From the NCBI GenBank assembly GCA_900469475.1, contig UBXG01000006.1:410820-474819 (forward strand): a DNA stretch of 64,000 bases, read 5' to 3'. Shown here piece after piece: positions 26,741 through 34,995 of the stretch. Source of the DNA: Hyphomicrobiales bacterium (lineage in GTDB: Bacteria > Pseudomonadota > Alphaproteobacteria > Rhizobiales > Rhizobiaceae). Both the position numbers and the translations under genes were made by a program. Numbering within the stretch: the first letter of the stretch is position 1; the number at the start of each line of letters is the position of its first letter. The notes beneath the pieces were generated by a model. The model saw only the letters and a program-made list of their open reading frames with translations, had not been told where the DNA came from and did not search any database.

Positions 26741-26899
26741 TTAAACGACGATGCCGCAAACAATGGCCGCGACAAAGAGGAATGCAGCCGAAAACAGGAC
26801 GACGTGAACAGCCGTTTGAATCTTTTGCCGCGTATTCGCAGCGCGCTTGGAACCATCGAACTGATTCACATGCGTATTCGAAATACCCAAATTCGCCAT
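26741..26899 (-). CDS. Small single-pass membrane protein, 52 aa
   Basis: A short gene with an excellent ribosome site (GGAGG, 6 bases before the ATG at 26899) and a TAA at 26741, followed by a terminator-like hairpin. The protein has a polar N-terminal half (MANLGISNTHVNQFDGSKR, then a RQKIQ stretch) and one strong hydrophobic helix at about residues 30-52 (TAVHVVLFSAAFLFVAAIV) ending in GIVV. This layout suggests a small inner-membrane protein with the N-terminus in the cytoplasm. I do not recognise a family. Its position upstream of ndvB may be chance. Confidence 0.65.
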   Translation of the reverse strand: MANLGISNTHVNQFDGSKRAANTRQKIQTAVHVVLFSAAFLFVAAIVCGIVV

Positions 26900-27061
26900 G
26901 TGTCGCCTCCGTTCGTTTTTTATATGTCTCTCAGGTCAAGCCCGGGACGGATATTCATACAATTCCTATCAATTAGGTAGAGATGAATTTCCGTCCAGCA
27001 TGCGAGCCGAGAAAAATTAAACCATTTGAAGTCAAGGACCCGAAAGATCGGCAACGCCTAA

Positions 27062-27250
27062 TCAGCAGAGAATGCGGCGGGCCCAAATCAAGCTACGCTC
27101 GATGGCGCTGGTATCGGCCGTCTGCTCTTCGGCAGATCCGGCCTGACGGCGGCTGTTTTCGTCGGAAAGAGAGGCGGACCGTGCACCTTCCTGTTTCGCC
27201 GGCACCGGCGGATGAAGATAGCCCATGGTCATGCCACCCATGAAAAACAT
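27062..27250 (-). CDS. Hypothetical protein, 62 aa
   Basis: Small reading frame whose ATG at 27250 is preceded by GGAGG with 5-base spacing. The product opens with a short hydrophobic methionine-rich run (MFFMGGMTMGYLHPP) and continues with a polar, charged region (EQTADTSAIERSLIWARRI). No family recognised. Coding support rests on the ribosome site; an overlapping plus-strand frame exists but has no ribosome site. Confidence 0.45.
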   Translation of the reverse strand: MFFMGGMTMGYLHPPVPAKQEGARSASLSDENSRRQAGSAEEQTADTSAIERSLIWARRILC

Positions 27251-27411
27251 GCCTGCCTCCACTTAACGTCTGACCCGTCATCGGGATCACGAAAGTTAAC
27301 TGCCATTAACGAGATCATGACAGAATTGCGGCAGGTGTCAATAGTCTATACGATTGGTCGTGTTTAACCGCCCCATTCGTTAATGCGGCGAGGGCGCAAG
27401 GTGCCGCCCGC

Positions 27412-28161
27412 TTAGCCGCGGACGAACCCTTTGCTGGCGACCATCAGATTGCGCGTGTAATCTTCCTTCACGTCACCCGCCGAAAGCTCCTTGGCGGTCA
27501 ATCTCTCGACGACAGCGCCGTTGCGCATGACGGCCAGTCGCTCGCACATGTGGGTAACGACGCCGAGATCGTGGCTCACCATCACGAAAGTAAGATGGCG
27601 GTCTTTGCGCACCTGCTCGAGCAGGTTCAGAACTTCGGCCTGCACCGAAGCATCGAGCGCCGAGGTCGGCTCGTCGAGCAGCAGGATCGACGGTTCGACG
27701 ATCAGTGCGCGGGCAATGGCGACGCGCTGGCGCTGCCCGCCTGAGAGCTGGTGCGGATAGCGGAAGCGAAAACCTGTTCCGAGGCCCACCTCATCCAACG
27801 CTCTCGCGATCCGGGTTTCGGCATCGCCGATCCCATGGATCGACAGAGGCTCCAGCAGCAGCCGGTCGATCGTCTGGCGCGGATGCAGGGAGCCGTAGGG
27901 ATCCTGGAACACCATCTGCACCTGGCGATAGAAGGCCTTGCTGCGCCTGGCGCCCTTCAGCTGCTCGCCGCCAACCTGGATCTTGCCGTCCGTGACGGGC
28001 GCAAGACCGGCAACGGCGCGCAGCAACGTCGACTTTCCGGAACCGGACTCGCCGACCAGGCCGAAGGATTCGCCCTTGTTGACCTCGACGCCGACGGCAT
28101 CGAGCGCATAATAACCGTCATAGACGACACTGAGGCCATCAACTACGAGTGCTGTCGTCAT
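27412..28161 (-). CDS. Peptide ABC transporter ATP-binding protein (DppF/OppF-like)
   Basis: Second ATPase of an oligopeptide/dipeptide importer, 249 aa. Walker A GESGSGKST, Q-loop VFQDPYGSLHPRQT (the classical Opp/Dpp form), signature LSGGQRQR, Walker B ILLLDEPTSALD and switch MVSHDLGV. The start ATG at 28161 overlaps the stop of the preceding ATPase by 4 bp (ATGA). It lacks the longer C-terminal cysteine-containing tail seen in many DppF/OppF proteins, ending soon after KEDYTRNLMVAS. Last gene of the operon. Confidence 0.9.
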   Translation of the reverse strand: MTTALVVDGLSVVYDGYYALDAVGVEVNKGESFGLVGESGSGKSTLLRAVAGLAPVTDGKIQVGGEQLKGARRSKAFYRQVQMVFQDPYGSLHPRQTIDRLLLEPLSIHGIGDAETRIARALDEVGLGTGFRFRYPHQLSGGQRQRVAIARALIVEPSILLLDEPTSALDASVQAEVLNLLEQVRKDRHLTFVMVSHDLGVVTHMCERLAVMRNGAVVERLTAKELSAGDVKEDYTRNLMVASKGFVRG

Positions 28162-28991
28162 GCCGCCCACTCCGGCTTGCGGTCGAGCACCGGCAGCGGA
28201 TGCCGGTTTTCGCCGATGACGGGCATGCAGTTCAGCAGGCCGCGCGTATAGGGATGCTGGGCATTGTTCAATTCGGAAGCCTTAAGTTCTTCCACGACCT
28301 TACCTGCATACATGACGATCACCCGGTCGCAGAAAGACGACACCAGCCGCAGGTCGTGCGAGACGAAAATCAGCCCCATGCCACGCTCGGAGACGAGCTT
28401 GTCCATGATCCTGAGGACATCAAGCTGGACGGTGACGTCGAGCGCCGAAGTCGGCTCATCGGCAATCAAAAGCTCCGGTCCGGCGATCAACATCATGGCG
28501 ATCATGACGCGCTGGCCCATGCCGCCCGAAACCTCGTGCGGGTGCAGGTCGTAGACACGACCCGGATCGCGGATCTGCACGGCTTCCAGCATGGCCATGG
28601 CGCGGTCCCGCGCCTCGGCCTTGCTCACCTTCTCATGCGTACGCAGGGTCTCAGTGATCTGTCGGCCGATGGTCATGACCGGGTCGAGCGAATATTTCGG
28701 GTCCTGAAGCACCATGGCGATGCGCTTGCCGCGCAGCGAGCGGCGTTCCCTGGCCGAAATCGACAGGAGGTCGATGCCGCTGAAATTGAGCCTGTCTGCG
28801 GTGACGAGGCCATGCGGCGGCGTCAGCCCCATGATGGCGCGGCCGGTCTGCGATTTGCCGGAGCCGCTCTCGCCAACGATACCAAGACGCTCGCGGCCGA
28901 GCGTGAAGGACACGCCGCGCACGGCATCGATGACGCCGGTACGGGTCGGATAGCGAACCTTGAGGTTCTCCACGGTCAAAAGTGTCGTCAT
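28158..28991 (-). CDS. Peptide ABC transporter ATP-binding protein (DppD/OppD-like)
   Basis: First ATPase of the peptide importer, 277 aa. Walker A GESGSGKSQ has Gln after Ser where Thr is usual, as in several DppD proteins. Then come the Q-loop MVLQDPKYSLDPVMTIGRQI, the signature SGGMGQR, Walker B LLIADEPTSALD and the switch FVSHDLRL. The C-terminus has the oligopeptide-transporter tail HPYTRGLLNCMPVIGENRHPLP. Overlaps both neighbouring genes by 4 bp, indicating coupled translation. Confidence 0.9.
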   Translation of the reverse strand: MTTLLTVENLKVRYPTRTGVIDAVRGVSFTLGRERLGIVGESGSGKSQTGRAIMGLTPPHGLVTADRLNFSGIDLLSISARERRSLRGKRIAMVLQDPKYSLDPVMTIGRQITETLRTHEKVSKAEARDRAMAMLEAVQIRDPGRVYDLHPHEVSGGMGQRVMIAMMLIAGPELLIADEPTSALDVTVQLDVLRIMDKLVSERGMGLIFVSHDLRLVSSFCDRVIVMYAGKVVEELKASELNNAQHPYTRGLLNCMPVIGENRHPLPVLDRKPEWAA

Positions 28992-29914
28992 TGGCCGCTC
29001 TCCTTAGGATCGAGCGCATCGCGCAGGCCATCGCCGAGCAGATTGAAGCCGAGGCTGACGATGAGGATCGCAATGCCCGGCATGGCCGCCACCCACCATT
29101 GATCGAGATAGTATTTGAAGCCACTTGCGATCATCACGCCCCATTCGGGCAGCGGCGGCTGCGCGCCGAGACCGAGGAAACCGAGGCCGGCCGCCGTTAG
29201 GATGACGCCGGCCATGTCGAGCGTAACGCGGACGATCACCGAGGAGATGCAAAGCGGCATGACATGGCGAAAGATGATACGCAGCGGCGAGGCACCCATG
29301 AGCTGCACGGCGGCGATATAATCCGAACGCCGCACCGTCATCGTCTCAGCCCGCGCCAGGCGCGCATAGGGTGGCCATGAGGTGATGGCGATCGCAATCA
29401 CCGCATTCTCGATGCCCGCGCCGAGCGCGCCGGCGAAGGCAAGCGCCAGCACCAGCTTCGGAAAGGCAAGGAAGATATCGGTGATGCGCATCAGGATCAC
29501 ATCCACCCAGCCGCCGAGATAGCCCGACACCATGCCGATGATCAGCCCGATCGGCGCCGAGATGATCGCGACCAGAACGACGATATAAAGCGTCCAGCGC
29601 GACCCGTAGATGAGGCGCGAAAGGATATCGCGCCCGAGATCGTCGGTGCCGAGGAGATAGCCCGGCGTACCGGGGGGCTTCAGATAGGCATTGGTCAGAT
29701 CGCCGATCACGGGCGAATGCGGTGCGATGACATCGGCAAGTGCTGCGACCAGCACGAGGGCGATAATGATGAGGAGCCCGATCACGGCCAGGCGATTGGC
29801 GGAAAACTGCCGCCACGTGACATAGGCGCGCCCTAGCCTCGCCTGCCGGCGCGACTGTGGCCGATCGGAGAGCAGCCAGTCCCTCAAGCTGGGTTGGGTG
29901 GTCTCGACAGTCAT
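28988..29914 (-). CDS. Peptide ABC transporter permease (DppC/OppC-like)
   Basis: Inner-membrane permease, 308 aa, with six predicted helices and the OppC N-terminal domain (FSANRLAVIGLLIIIALVLVAALADVIAPHSP). The periplasmic-facing LLGTDDLGRDILSRLIYGSRWTL motif and the EAA-like loop (AAVQLMGASPLRIIFRHVMPL) are typical of this family. Start ATG at 29914 overlaps the previous permease stop by 4 bp; the much longer open frame upstream is a shadow of that gene. Confidence 0.92.
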   Translation of the reverse strand: MTVETTQPSLRDWLLSDRPQSRRQARLGRAYVTWRQFSANRLAVIGLLIIIALVLVAALADVIAPHSPVIGDLTNAYLKPPGTPGYLLGTDDLGRDILSRLIYGSRWTLYIVVLVAIISAPIGLIIGMVSGYLGGWVDVILMRITDIFLAFPKLVLALAFAGALGAGIENAVIAIAITSWPPYARLARAETMTVRRSDYIAAVQLMGASPLRIIFRHVMPLCISSVIVRVTLDMAGVILTAAGLGFLGLGAQPPLPEWGVMIASGFKYYLDQWWVAAMPGIAILIVSLGFNLLGDGLRDALDPKESGQ

Positions 29915-30978
29915 TTGCGTCGGGTCCTTGGGTCGAGCGTCCGATACAGAAGATCGGAAATCAGATTGATGCCGATGAACACCGTGCCGACCACGATCGT
30001 GCCGCCGAGAACGGCATTCATGTCGGCATTGCGCAGTGAGCTGGTGATGTAGAAGCCGATGCCCGGCCAAGAGAAGACGATCTCCGTCAGCACGGATCCC
30101 TCGAGCAACCCGGCATAGGAGAGCGCGATTACCGTGATCAGCGGCACGGCAGCGCTGCGCAGGGCATGCCCCCAGATTACCCGCGTTTCGGAAAGCCCCT
30201 TGGCGCGGGCCGCCACAATATATTCCTGGCCCAGTTCGTTCAGCATGAAGCTGCGGGTCATGCGGCTGATATAGGCAAGCGAGAAATAGCCGAGCAGCGA
30301 CGCCGGCAGGATGATGTGGCGGAACACGTCCCAGAAGACATCCCATTGCCCCTGCAGAGCGCTGTCGAGCAGGAAAAAGCCCGTAATCGGCGTGAAACTA
30401 TATTCGAAAGCGATGTCGATGCGGCCGGGATAGGCCACCCAGTTCAGCTTCGCATAGAAAATGACGAGCGAAACCATAGCCAGCCAGAAGACTGGCACGG
30501 AATAGCCGACAAGGCCGATCACGCGGACGATCTGGTCGATGAAGCTGTTGCGGCGCACCGCGGCAAGTACGCCGAAGGGAACCCCGAACAGGGCCCCGAT
30601 GATCGTGCCGACCGTTGCAAGCTCCATCGTCGCCGGAAAGACGCGCCTGATGTCATCCATGACCGGATTGGTTGTCAGAACCGACGTACCGAAATCGCCG
30701 CTGAGCGCGCTCACGAGGTAATAATAGAACTGCAGATAAAGCGGCTGGTCGAGATGCATCTCGCGCCGCAGGCGCTCCAGTATCTGCTGCGGCGCGTGAT
30801 CGCCGGCGATCGCCAGCGCCGGATCGATCGGTATGACGCGTCCGATGAAGAAAGTGACGGCCAGAAGACCGAGATAGGTGGTGACGGCCACGACGAGGAA
30901 TCGTAGTAGCCCCATGAAAAAGGGAGCGGCACGGCCCTTCTTGGGCCGCACCTGCATTTTCCGTTCGACAGTGCTCAA
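29911..30978 (-). CDS. Peptide ABC transporter permease (DppB/OppB-like)
   Basis: Inner-membrane permease, 355 aa, with the OppB order: an N-terminal helix, the periplasmic region RLRREMHLDQPLYLQFYYYLVSALSGDFGTS, then the EAA loop EYIVAARAKGLSETRVIWGHALRSAAVPLI. Start taken as TTG at 30978; ATG at 30957 is a real alternative that removes seven residues. Lies 21 bp after the binding-protein gene in the same operon. Confidence 0.88.
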   Translation of the reverse strand: MSTVERKMQVRPKKGRAAPFFMGLLRFLVVAVTTYLGLLAVTFFIGRVIPIDPALAIAGDHAPQQILERLRREMHLDQPLYLQFYYYLVSALSGDFGTSVLTTNPVMDDIRRVFPATMELATVGTIIGALFGVPFGVLAAVRRNSFIDQIVRVIGLVGYSVPVFWLAMVSLVIFYAKLNWVAYPGRIDIAFEYSFTPITGFFLLDSALQGQWDVFWDVFRHIILPASLLGYFSLAYISRMTRSFMLNELGQEYIVAARAKGLSETRVIWGHALRSAAVPLITVIALSYAGLLEGSVLTEIVFSWPGIGFYITSSLRNADMNAVLGGTIVVGTVFIGINLISDLLYRTLDPRTRRK

Positions 30979-30999
30979 AGACCTAGTCCTGCCGGATCA

Positions 31000-32640
31000 T
31001 CACTTGGAGATCGGCCAGACGAAGTTGTTGTCGAAGCTCGGACCAAGCTTGAAGTCCTTCACATCCTTGCGATAGCCGGCGACTTCCGTCTGCTGATAGA
31101 GGATGATGAAGGGGCTTGCTTCCAGGAATTTCTTCTGGATGTCCTGATACATGGCGCCACGCTTGGTCGCATCGCCTTCGAAGAGCGCAGCCTTGGCGAG
31201 CTTCTCCAGTTCTGGAGAGGTCCAGGTGTTGCGCCAGACCAGCGTCTTGTTGCTGCTGGTATCGGAATTGTCGTCGTTGGTGGTGAAGGTATCGGCGTTG
31301 GAATGGGGGTCCCAATAATCCGGGCCCCAGTTGCCGAAGTAGATATCGTGGTTGCGGGCACGATACTTCGTCAGCTTCTGCTTGCCGTCACCAGGGATGA
31401 TCTCCACCTTGATGCCAGCCTGGCCGAGCGTCTGCTGGATCGCGGTCGCGATGCCCGTATCCGGCTCGATGCTGCGCACGTCCATGGTGATCGAGAAGCC
31501 GTTGGGCAGGCCTGCCTTGGCCAGCAATTCCTTGGCCTTGGCGACGTCGAGCTTGAACGGATTCTCATCCAGAGAGCCAAGCATGCCCTTCGGTTCGAAA
31601 GTCTGATGGATCTCGCCGATACCCTTGATCAGCGTCTTGCCGATGGCGTCGTAATCGACCAGATACTTGAACGCCTGCTGTACTTCCGGCTTGGCCAGAT
31701 TGGCGTTCTTCTGGTTGAGGCTCATATAGTAGATGGTGCCCTTCGGCGCGCTGGTCGAAGCGAGCTGCGCGTTCTTCTCGACAGCCTGGAGGTCGGTCGG
31801 AGACAGGTTACGCGCGATATCGATATCGCCGTTTTCAAGCGCCAGGCGCTGTGCCGAGCTTTCCTTCATGAAACGATAGATAACGCGGTTCAGCTTCGCC
31901 TTTTCGCCGTAGTAATTGTCATTGCGCTCCAACACGACGGCCTCGTTGGCGCGCCATTCACGCAGCTTGAACGGACCGGAACCGGCAAAGCCGGTCTTCA
32001 GCCAGCTGTTGCCGAAGTCGTTGTCATATTTGTAATCGGCAGTCGGCGTTGCCGGCTTTACATGCTGCAGGACCAGCTTCTTGTCGACCACTTCGGCAAC
32101 GGTTGCCGTCAGGCAGTTCAGTACGAAGCTCGGCGCATAGGGCTTGTCGACGGTAAAGGTGAAGGTGTTCGCATCGGTTGCCTTGGCCTTCTCCGTCACG
32201 TTGTCGCCCGTGATGCCGAACTGCGTGAGAATGAAGGCCGGGCTCTTGTTAAGCTTGACGACACGCTCGAAGGACCATGCAACGTCTTCAGCCGTGATCG
32301 GATTGCCGGACGCGAACTTCAGGCCGGGCCTCAACTTGAACGTATAGGTCAGATGATCGTCGGAAACCGACCAGCTCTCGGCGAGGTCACCCTTGATCTT
32401 GGACGTGTCGTTGATGTCGAGACGGACCAGCAGGCTATAGGTGTTGCCGGTGATTTCCGCGGCCGACAGTTCATAGGCTTCGGCCGGATCCATGCTCAGA
32501 ATATCATCGAAGGCAAAGCCCTCGACCAGCGTGTCCTTGGGCGTCGCGGCATAAGCGTTCGGCGCCGCCATCAGCAGAAGCGAGAGAGCCACGCCGGCAG
32601 ACAGTGCGCGCAAACCGCGGTTCATCTTGGTCATCATCAT
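31000..32640 (-). CDS. Peptide ABC transporter, periplasmic binding protein (family 5)
   Basis: Solute-binding protein, 546 aa, with a signal peptide (basic N-terminus, then ALSAGVALSLLLMAAPNAYA). It has the family 5 signature region: LDINDTSKIKGDLAESWSVSDDHLTYTFKLRPGLKFASGNPITAEDVAWSFERV. Of several in-frame ATGs (32649, 32640, 32637, 32634) I prefer 32640, because the AAGGGG ribosome site is too close to the first. Located between the dipeptidase and permease genes, so peptide substrates are likely. The missing C-terminal Cys and overall form fit DppA/OppA-like proteins. Confidence 0.88.
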   Translation of the reverse strand: MMMTKMNRGLRALSAGVALSLLLMAAPNAYAATPKDTLVEGFAFDDILSMDPAEAYELSAAEITGNTYSLLVRLDINDTSKIKGDLAESWSVSDDHLTYTFKLRPGLKFASGNPITAEDVAWSFERVVKLNKSPAFILTQFGITGDNVTEKAKATDANTFTFTVDKPYAPSFVLNCLTATVAEVVDKKLVLQHVKPATPTADYKYDNDFGNSWLKTGFAGSGPFKLREWRANEAVVLERNDNYYGEKAKLNRVIYRFMKESSAQRLALENGDIDIARNLSPTDLQAVEKNAQLASTSAPKGTIYYMSLNQKNANLAKPEVQQAFKYLVDYDAIGKTLIKGIGEIHQTFEPKGMLGSLDENPFKLDVAKAKELLAKAGLPNGFSITMDVRSIEPDTGIATAIQQTLGQAGIKVEIIPGDGKQKLTKYRARNHDIYFGNWGPDYWDPHSNADTFTTNDDNSDTSSNKTLVWRNTWTSPELEKLAKAALFEGDATKRGAMYQDIQKKFLEASPFIILYQQTEVAGYRKDVKDFKLGPSFDNNFVWPISK

Positions 32641-32676
32641 TGTTTTCATTCCCCTTTTTTAAACTCTACGCAATAT

Positions 32677-33747
32677 TCAGGACGCACTCGAACGGCTGCC
32701 TTCCTTCCAAGCGGACGCCAGGACGCGAAGCCAGTTCTCCCTGCACAGCTTTACAAGATCGGCCTCACCATAACCAGCGTTCCGAAGGGCTTCAATCAGC
32801 TTCTGATTGCCTGCGGCATCGCCGATCTCAGCTGGAATCGTGGCGCCGTCGAAATCCGATCCGAGGCCGACGCAATCGATGCCAAGGCGGCCGACGAGAT
32901 GATCGACATGCCGCACCATCGCCTCGAGCGGCGTATCGGCATCCGAGCGCGCATCGTCGCGCAACATCGCCGTCGCATAGTTGAGGCCAACGATGCCGCG
33001 GCTCTCCTTGATGGCATCGAGCTGCTTGTCGGTGAGGTTGCGCGCGACAGGCGTCAGCGCATGCGCATTGGAGTGGCTGGCGACCAGCGGCTGGTCCGAG
33101 GTCTTCGCCACATCCCAGAAGCCTTTCTCGGTGATGTGGGCGAGATCGACCAGGATGCCGAGCTGGTTGCAGGCGCGGACTAGCGCAAAGCCGGCGTCGG
33201 TCAGGCCAGGTCCCGTGTCCGGGGAGCTCGGATAGGCGAAGGGCACACCATGGGCAAAGACGTTGTTGCGGCTCCAGACAGGGCCGAGCGAACGCAGGCC
33301 GGCCGCATAGAAGGTTTCAAGCGCGACGAGATCGGCGTCGATCGCTTCGCAGCCTTCCATATGCATCACGGCCGCGAAAATTCTTTTCTCCATGCAATCG
33401 CGGATCTCGGCGGTGGAACGGCAGAGTTTCCAGGCACCGGCGCGATCGAGCCTCAGCGCGATCGCCGCCATTTCCAGCGCGATGTCGAGGGAAGGCGCAC
33501 GTTCCAGCGGAGCCGCCAAAGGCGTGGCATAGTGGCCGTTGCTATCGGGATCGGCAAAGACGAGATCGCCCGACGGAATGTAAATGGCGCAGAGGCCGCC
33601 GGCCAAAGCCCCAGCACGCGCTCGCGGGGCATCGATATGGCCGCTCGACGTCCCATCCCTGAATTCGGCAACCGGATCGGCGCCGTCGCGCGCGTGATGC
33701 CAGAGCCTCAAGAGAACGTCGTTGTGACCATCGAATACGGCTTGCAT
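32677..33747 (-). CDS. Membrane dipeptidase family (peptidase M19)
   Basis: Zinc dipeptidase of 356 aa. Metal-binding positions of the M19 family are visible: DGHND near the N-terminus, the bridging Glu in HMEGCEAID, SHSNAHAL, and GSDFDGATIP near the C-terminus. It hydrolyses dipeptides, possibly including D-amino-acid dipeptides. First gene of the operon dipeptidase, binding protein, two permeases, two ATPases, so it probably processes the peptides that the transporter imports. No signal peptide, so cytoplasmic. Confidence 0.9.
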   Translation of the reverse strand: MQAVFDGHNDVLLRLWHHARDGADPVAEFRDGTSSGHIDAPRARAGALAGGLCAIYIPSGDLVFADPDSNGHYATPLAAPLERAPSLDIALEMAAIALRLDRAGAWKLCRSTAEIRDCMEKRIFAAVMHMEGCEAIDADLVALETFYAAGLRSLGPVWSRNNVFAHGVPFAYPSSPDTGPGLTDAGFALVRACNQLGILVDLAHITEKGFWDVAKTSDQPLVASHSNAHALTPVARNLTDKQLDAIKESRGIVGLNYATAMLRDDARSDADTPLEAMVRHVDHLVGRLGIDCVGLGSDFDGATIPAEIGDAAGNQKLIEALRNAGYGEADLVKLCRENWLRVLASAWKEGSRSSAS

Positions 33748-33871
33748 TGTCTATCCCGGACGAAGCGCTCGAGTGAGCGAATGGAAAGCGGCCAGAATAG
33801 AAAAGCTGACAGGATTCGCCATACCCAAATGAAAAAAATTTGCATTTGCATGGAACTGCATATTCGAATGG

Positions 33872-33898
33872 AAAAAGGCGGGGCAAACACCCCGCCTT
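33872..33898 (-). terminator. Terminator of the inositol-type ABC operon
   Basis: A perfect 9-bp stem AAGGCGGGG/CCCCGCCTT with a 6-nt loop. On the minus strand it is followed by a run of five T, 40 bases after the permease stop. Read on the plus strand the T-run is missing. Confidence 0.8.
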
Positions 33899-33937
33899 GA
33901 AGGCATGCTTTACAACGCTGATGATGTGTCGGGCATT

Positions 33938-34963
33938 TCAGCGCTTGGCCCGCTTCTTCTGGCGGTAGACGTCGATGGCAACGGCCGCGACGATGATGAA
34001 GCCCTTGGCGATTTCCTGGTAATAGGCATCGACGTTGAGGAAGGTGAAGCCGGAGATCATCACACCGAGAATGACGGTGCCGATCACAGTACCGGCGATG
34101 CGGCCGACGCCGCCGGTCAGCGACGTGCCGCCGATGACAGCAGCCGCGATCGCATCCAGCTCATAATTGACGCCCATGCCGGCCTGCGCCGTCTGCACGC
34201 GGGCGGCGGTGATGATGCCTGCAAGGCCCGCCAGAAGCCCGGCGATCGCATAGACCTTGACCAGATGCGCCTCGACATTGATGCCAGACACGCGCGCCGC
34301 CTGCACGTTGGCGCCGATCGCGTAGGTGAACTTGCCGTAGCGCGTATAGCGCAGCACGATGTGGAAGGCGATCGCGATGATCAGGAAGACGATGACGGGC
34401 CAGATGCCGGAGCCGATGAAATTAAACTGATCGGTGAGGCCCGAGATCGGCTGGCCCTTGGTGTAGAGCTTGGACAGGCCGCGAGCTGAGACCATCATAC
34501 CAAGCGTCGCGATGAAGGGCGGAATCTTCGTCTTCGTGATCAGCTGCCCGTTGATAAAGCCGGCAAGAAGACCGATCAGCAGGCCGACGCCGATCGGCAC
34601 GAAGAAGGGCATATCGGTCAGCGCGGGATAGACGGCCCGCGCCCATGTCGACGACTGTGCGAAGCTCGCGGCAACCATGGCCGTCAGCCCGACGACGGAA
34701 CCGGATGAGAGGTCGATGCCGCCTGTGATGATGACCTGCGTCACGCCGACCGAGATGATGCCGATGACCGACACCTGCAGGATCATGATCTTCAGGCGCT
34801 GCAGGTTCATCAGGAAGCTCTGGCCGACGAAGATCCAACCGAGGATCTCGCAGAGAAGCGCGATGCCGATCAGCACCAGGAAGATGCCGAGTTCGGGCGG
34901 CACGCGGCGCCTTTTTGGCCGTGTGACTGCCGGAGCGGCCGCCTCTGCAACTTTGCTAACCAT
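33938..34963 (-). CDS. iatP: Sugar (probably myo-inositol) ABC transporter permease
   Basis: RbsC-type inner-membrane permease, 341 aa, about eight to ten helices. Family blocks: QVIITGGIDLSSGSVVGL, FINGQLITKTKIPPFIATLGMM, GANVQAARVSGINVEAHLVKVYAIAGLLAGLAGI, GGTSLTGGVGRIAGT. Third gene of the operon ibpA-iatA-iatP. The symbol is a prediction, based on overall resemblance to rhizobial inositol transporters and on GGAA-N6-TTCC sites in the promoter region. A GGAGGACTG ribosome site precedes the ATG. Confidence 0.75.
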   Translation of the reverse strand: MVSKVAEAAAPAVTRPKRRRVPPELGIFLVLIGIALLCEILGWIFVGQSFLMNLQRLKIMILQVSVIGIISVGVTQVIITGGIDLSSGSVVGLTAMVAASFAQSSTWARAVYPALTDMPFFVPIGVGLLIGLLAGFINGQLITKTKIPPFIATLGMMVSARGLSKLYTKGQPISGLTDQFNFIGSGIWPVIVFLIIAIAFHIVLRYTRYGKFTYAIGANVQAARVSGINVEAHLVKVYAIAGLLAGLAGIITAARVQTAQAGMGVNYELDAIAAAVIGGTSLTGGVGRIAGTVIGTVILGVMISGFTFLNVDAYYQEIAKGFIIVAAVAIDVYRQKKRAKR

Positions 34964-34995
34964 GGTTCAGTCCTCCCTTGCGATGATTGGCGGCG

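Noticed and set aside
29915..30346. N-terminal extension of the DppC-like permease to a start at 30346
   Set aside because: The extra 144 codons are the out-of-frame shadow of the DppB-like gene; the ATGA overlap at 29911-29914 gives the natural start.
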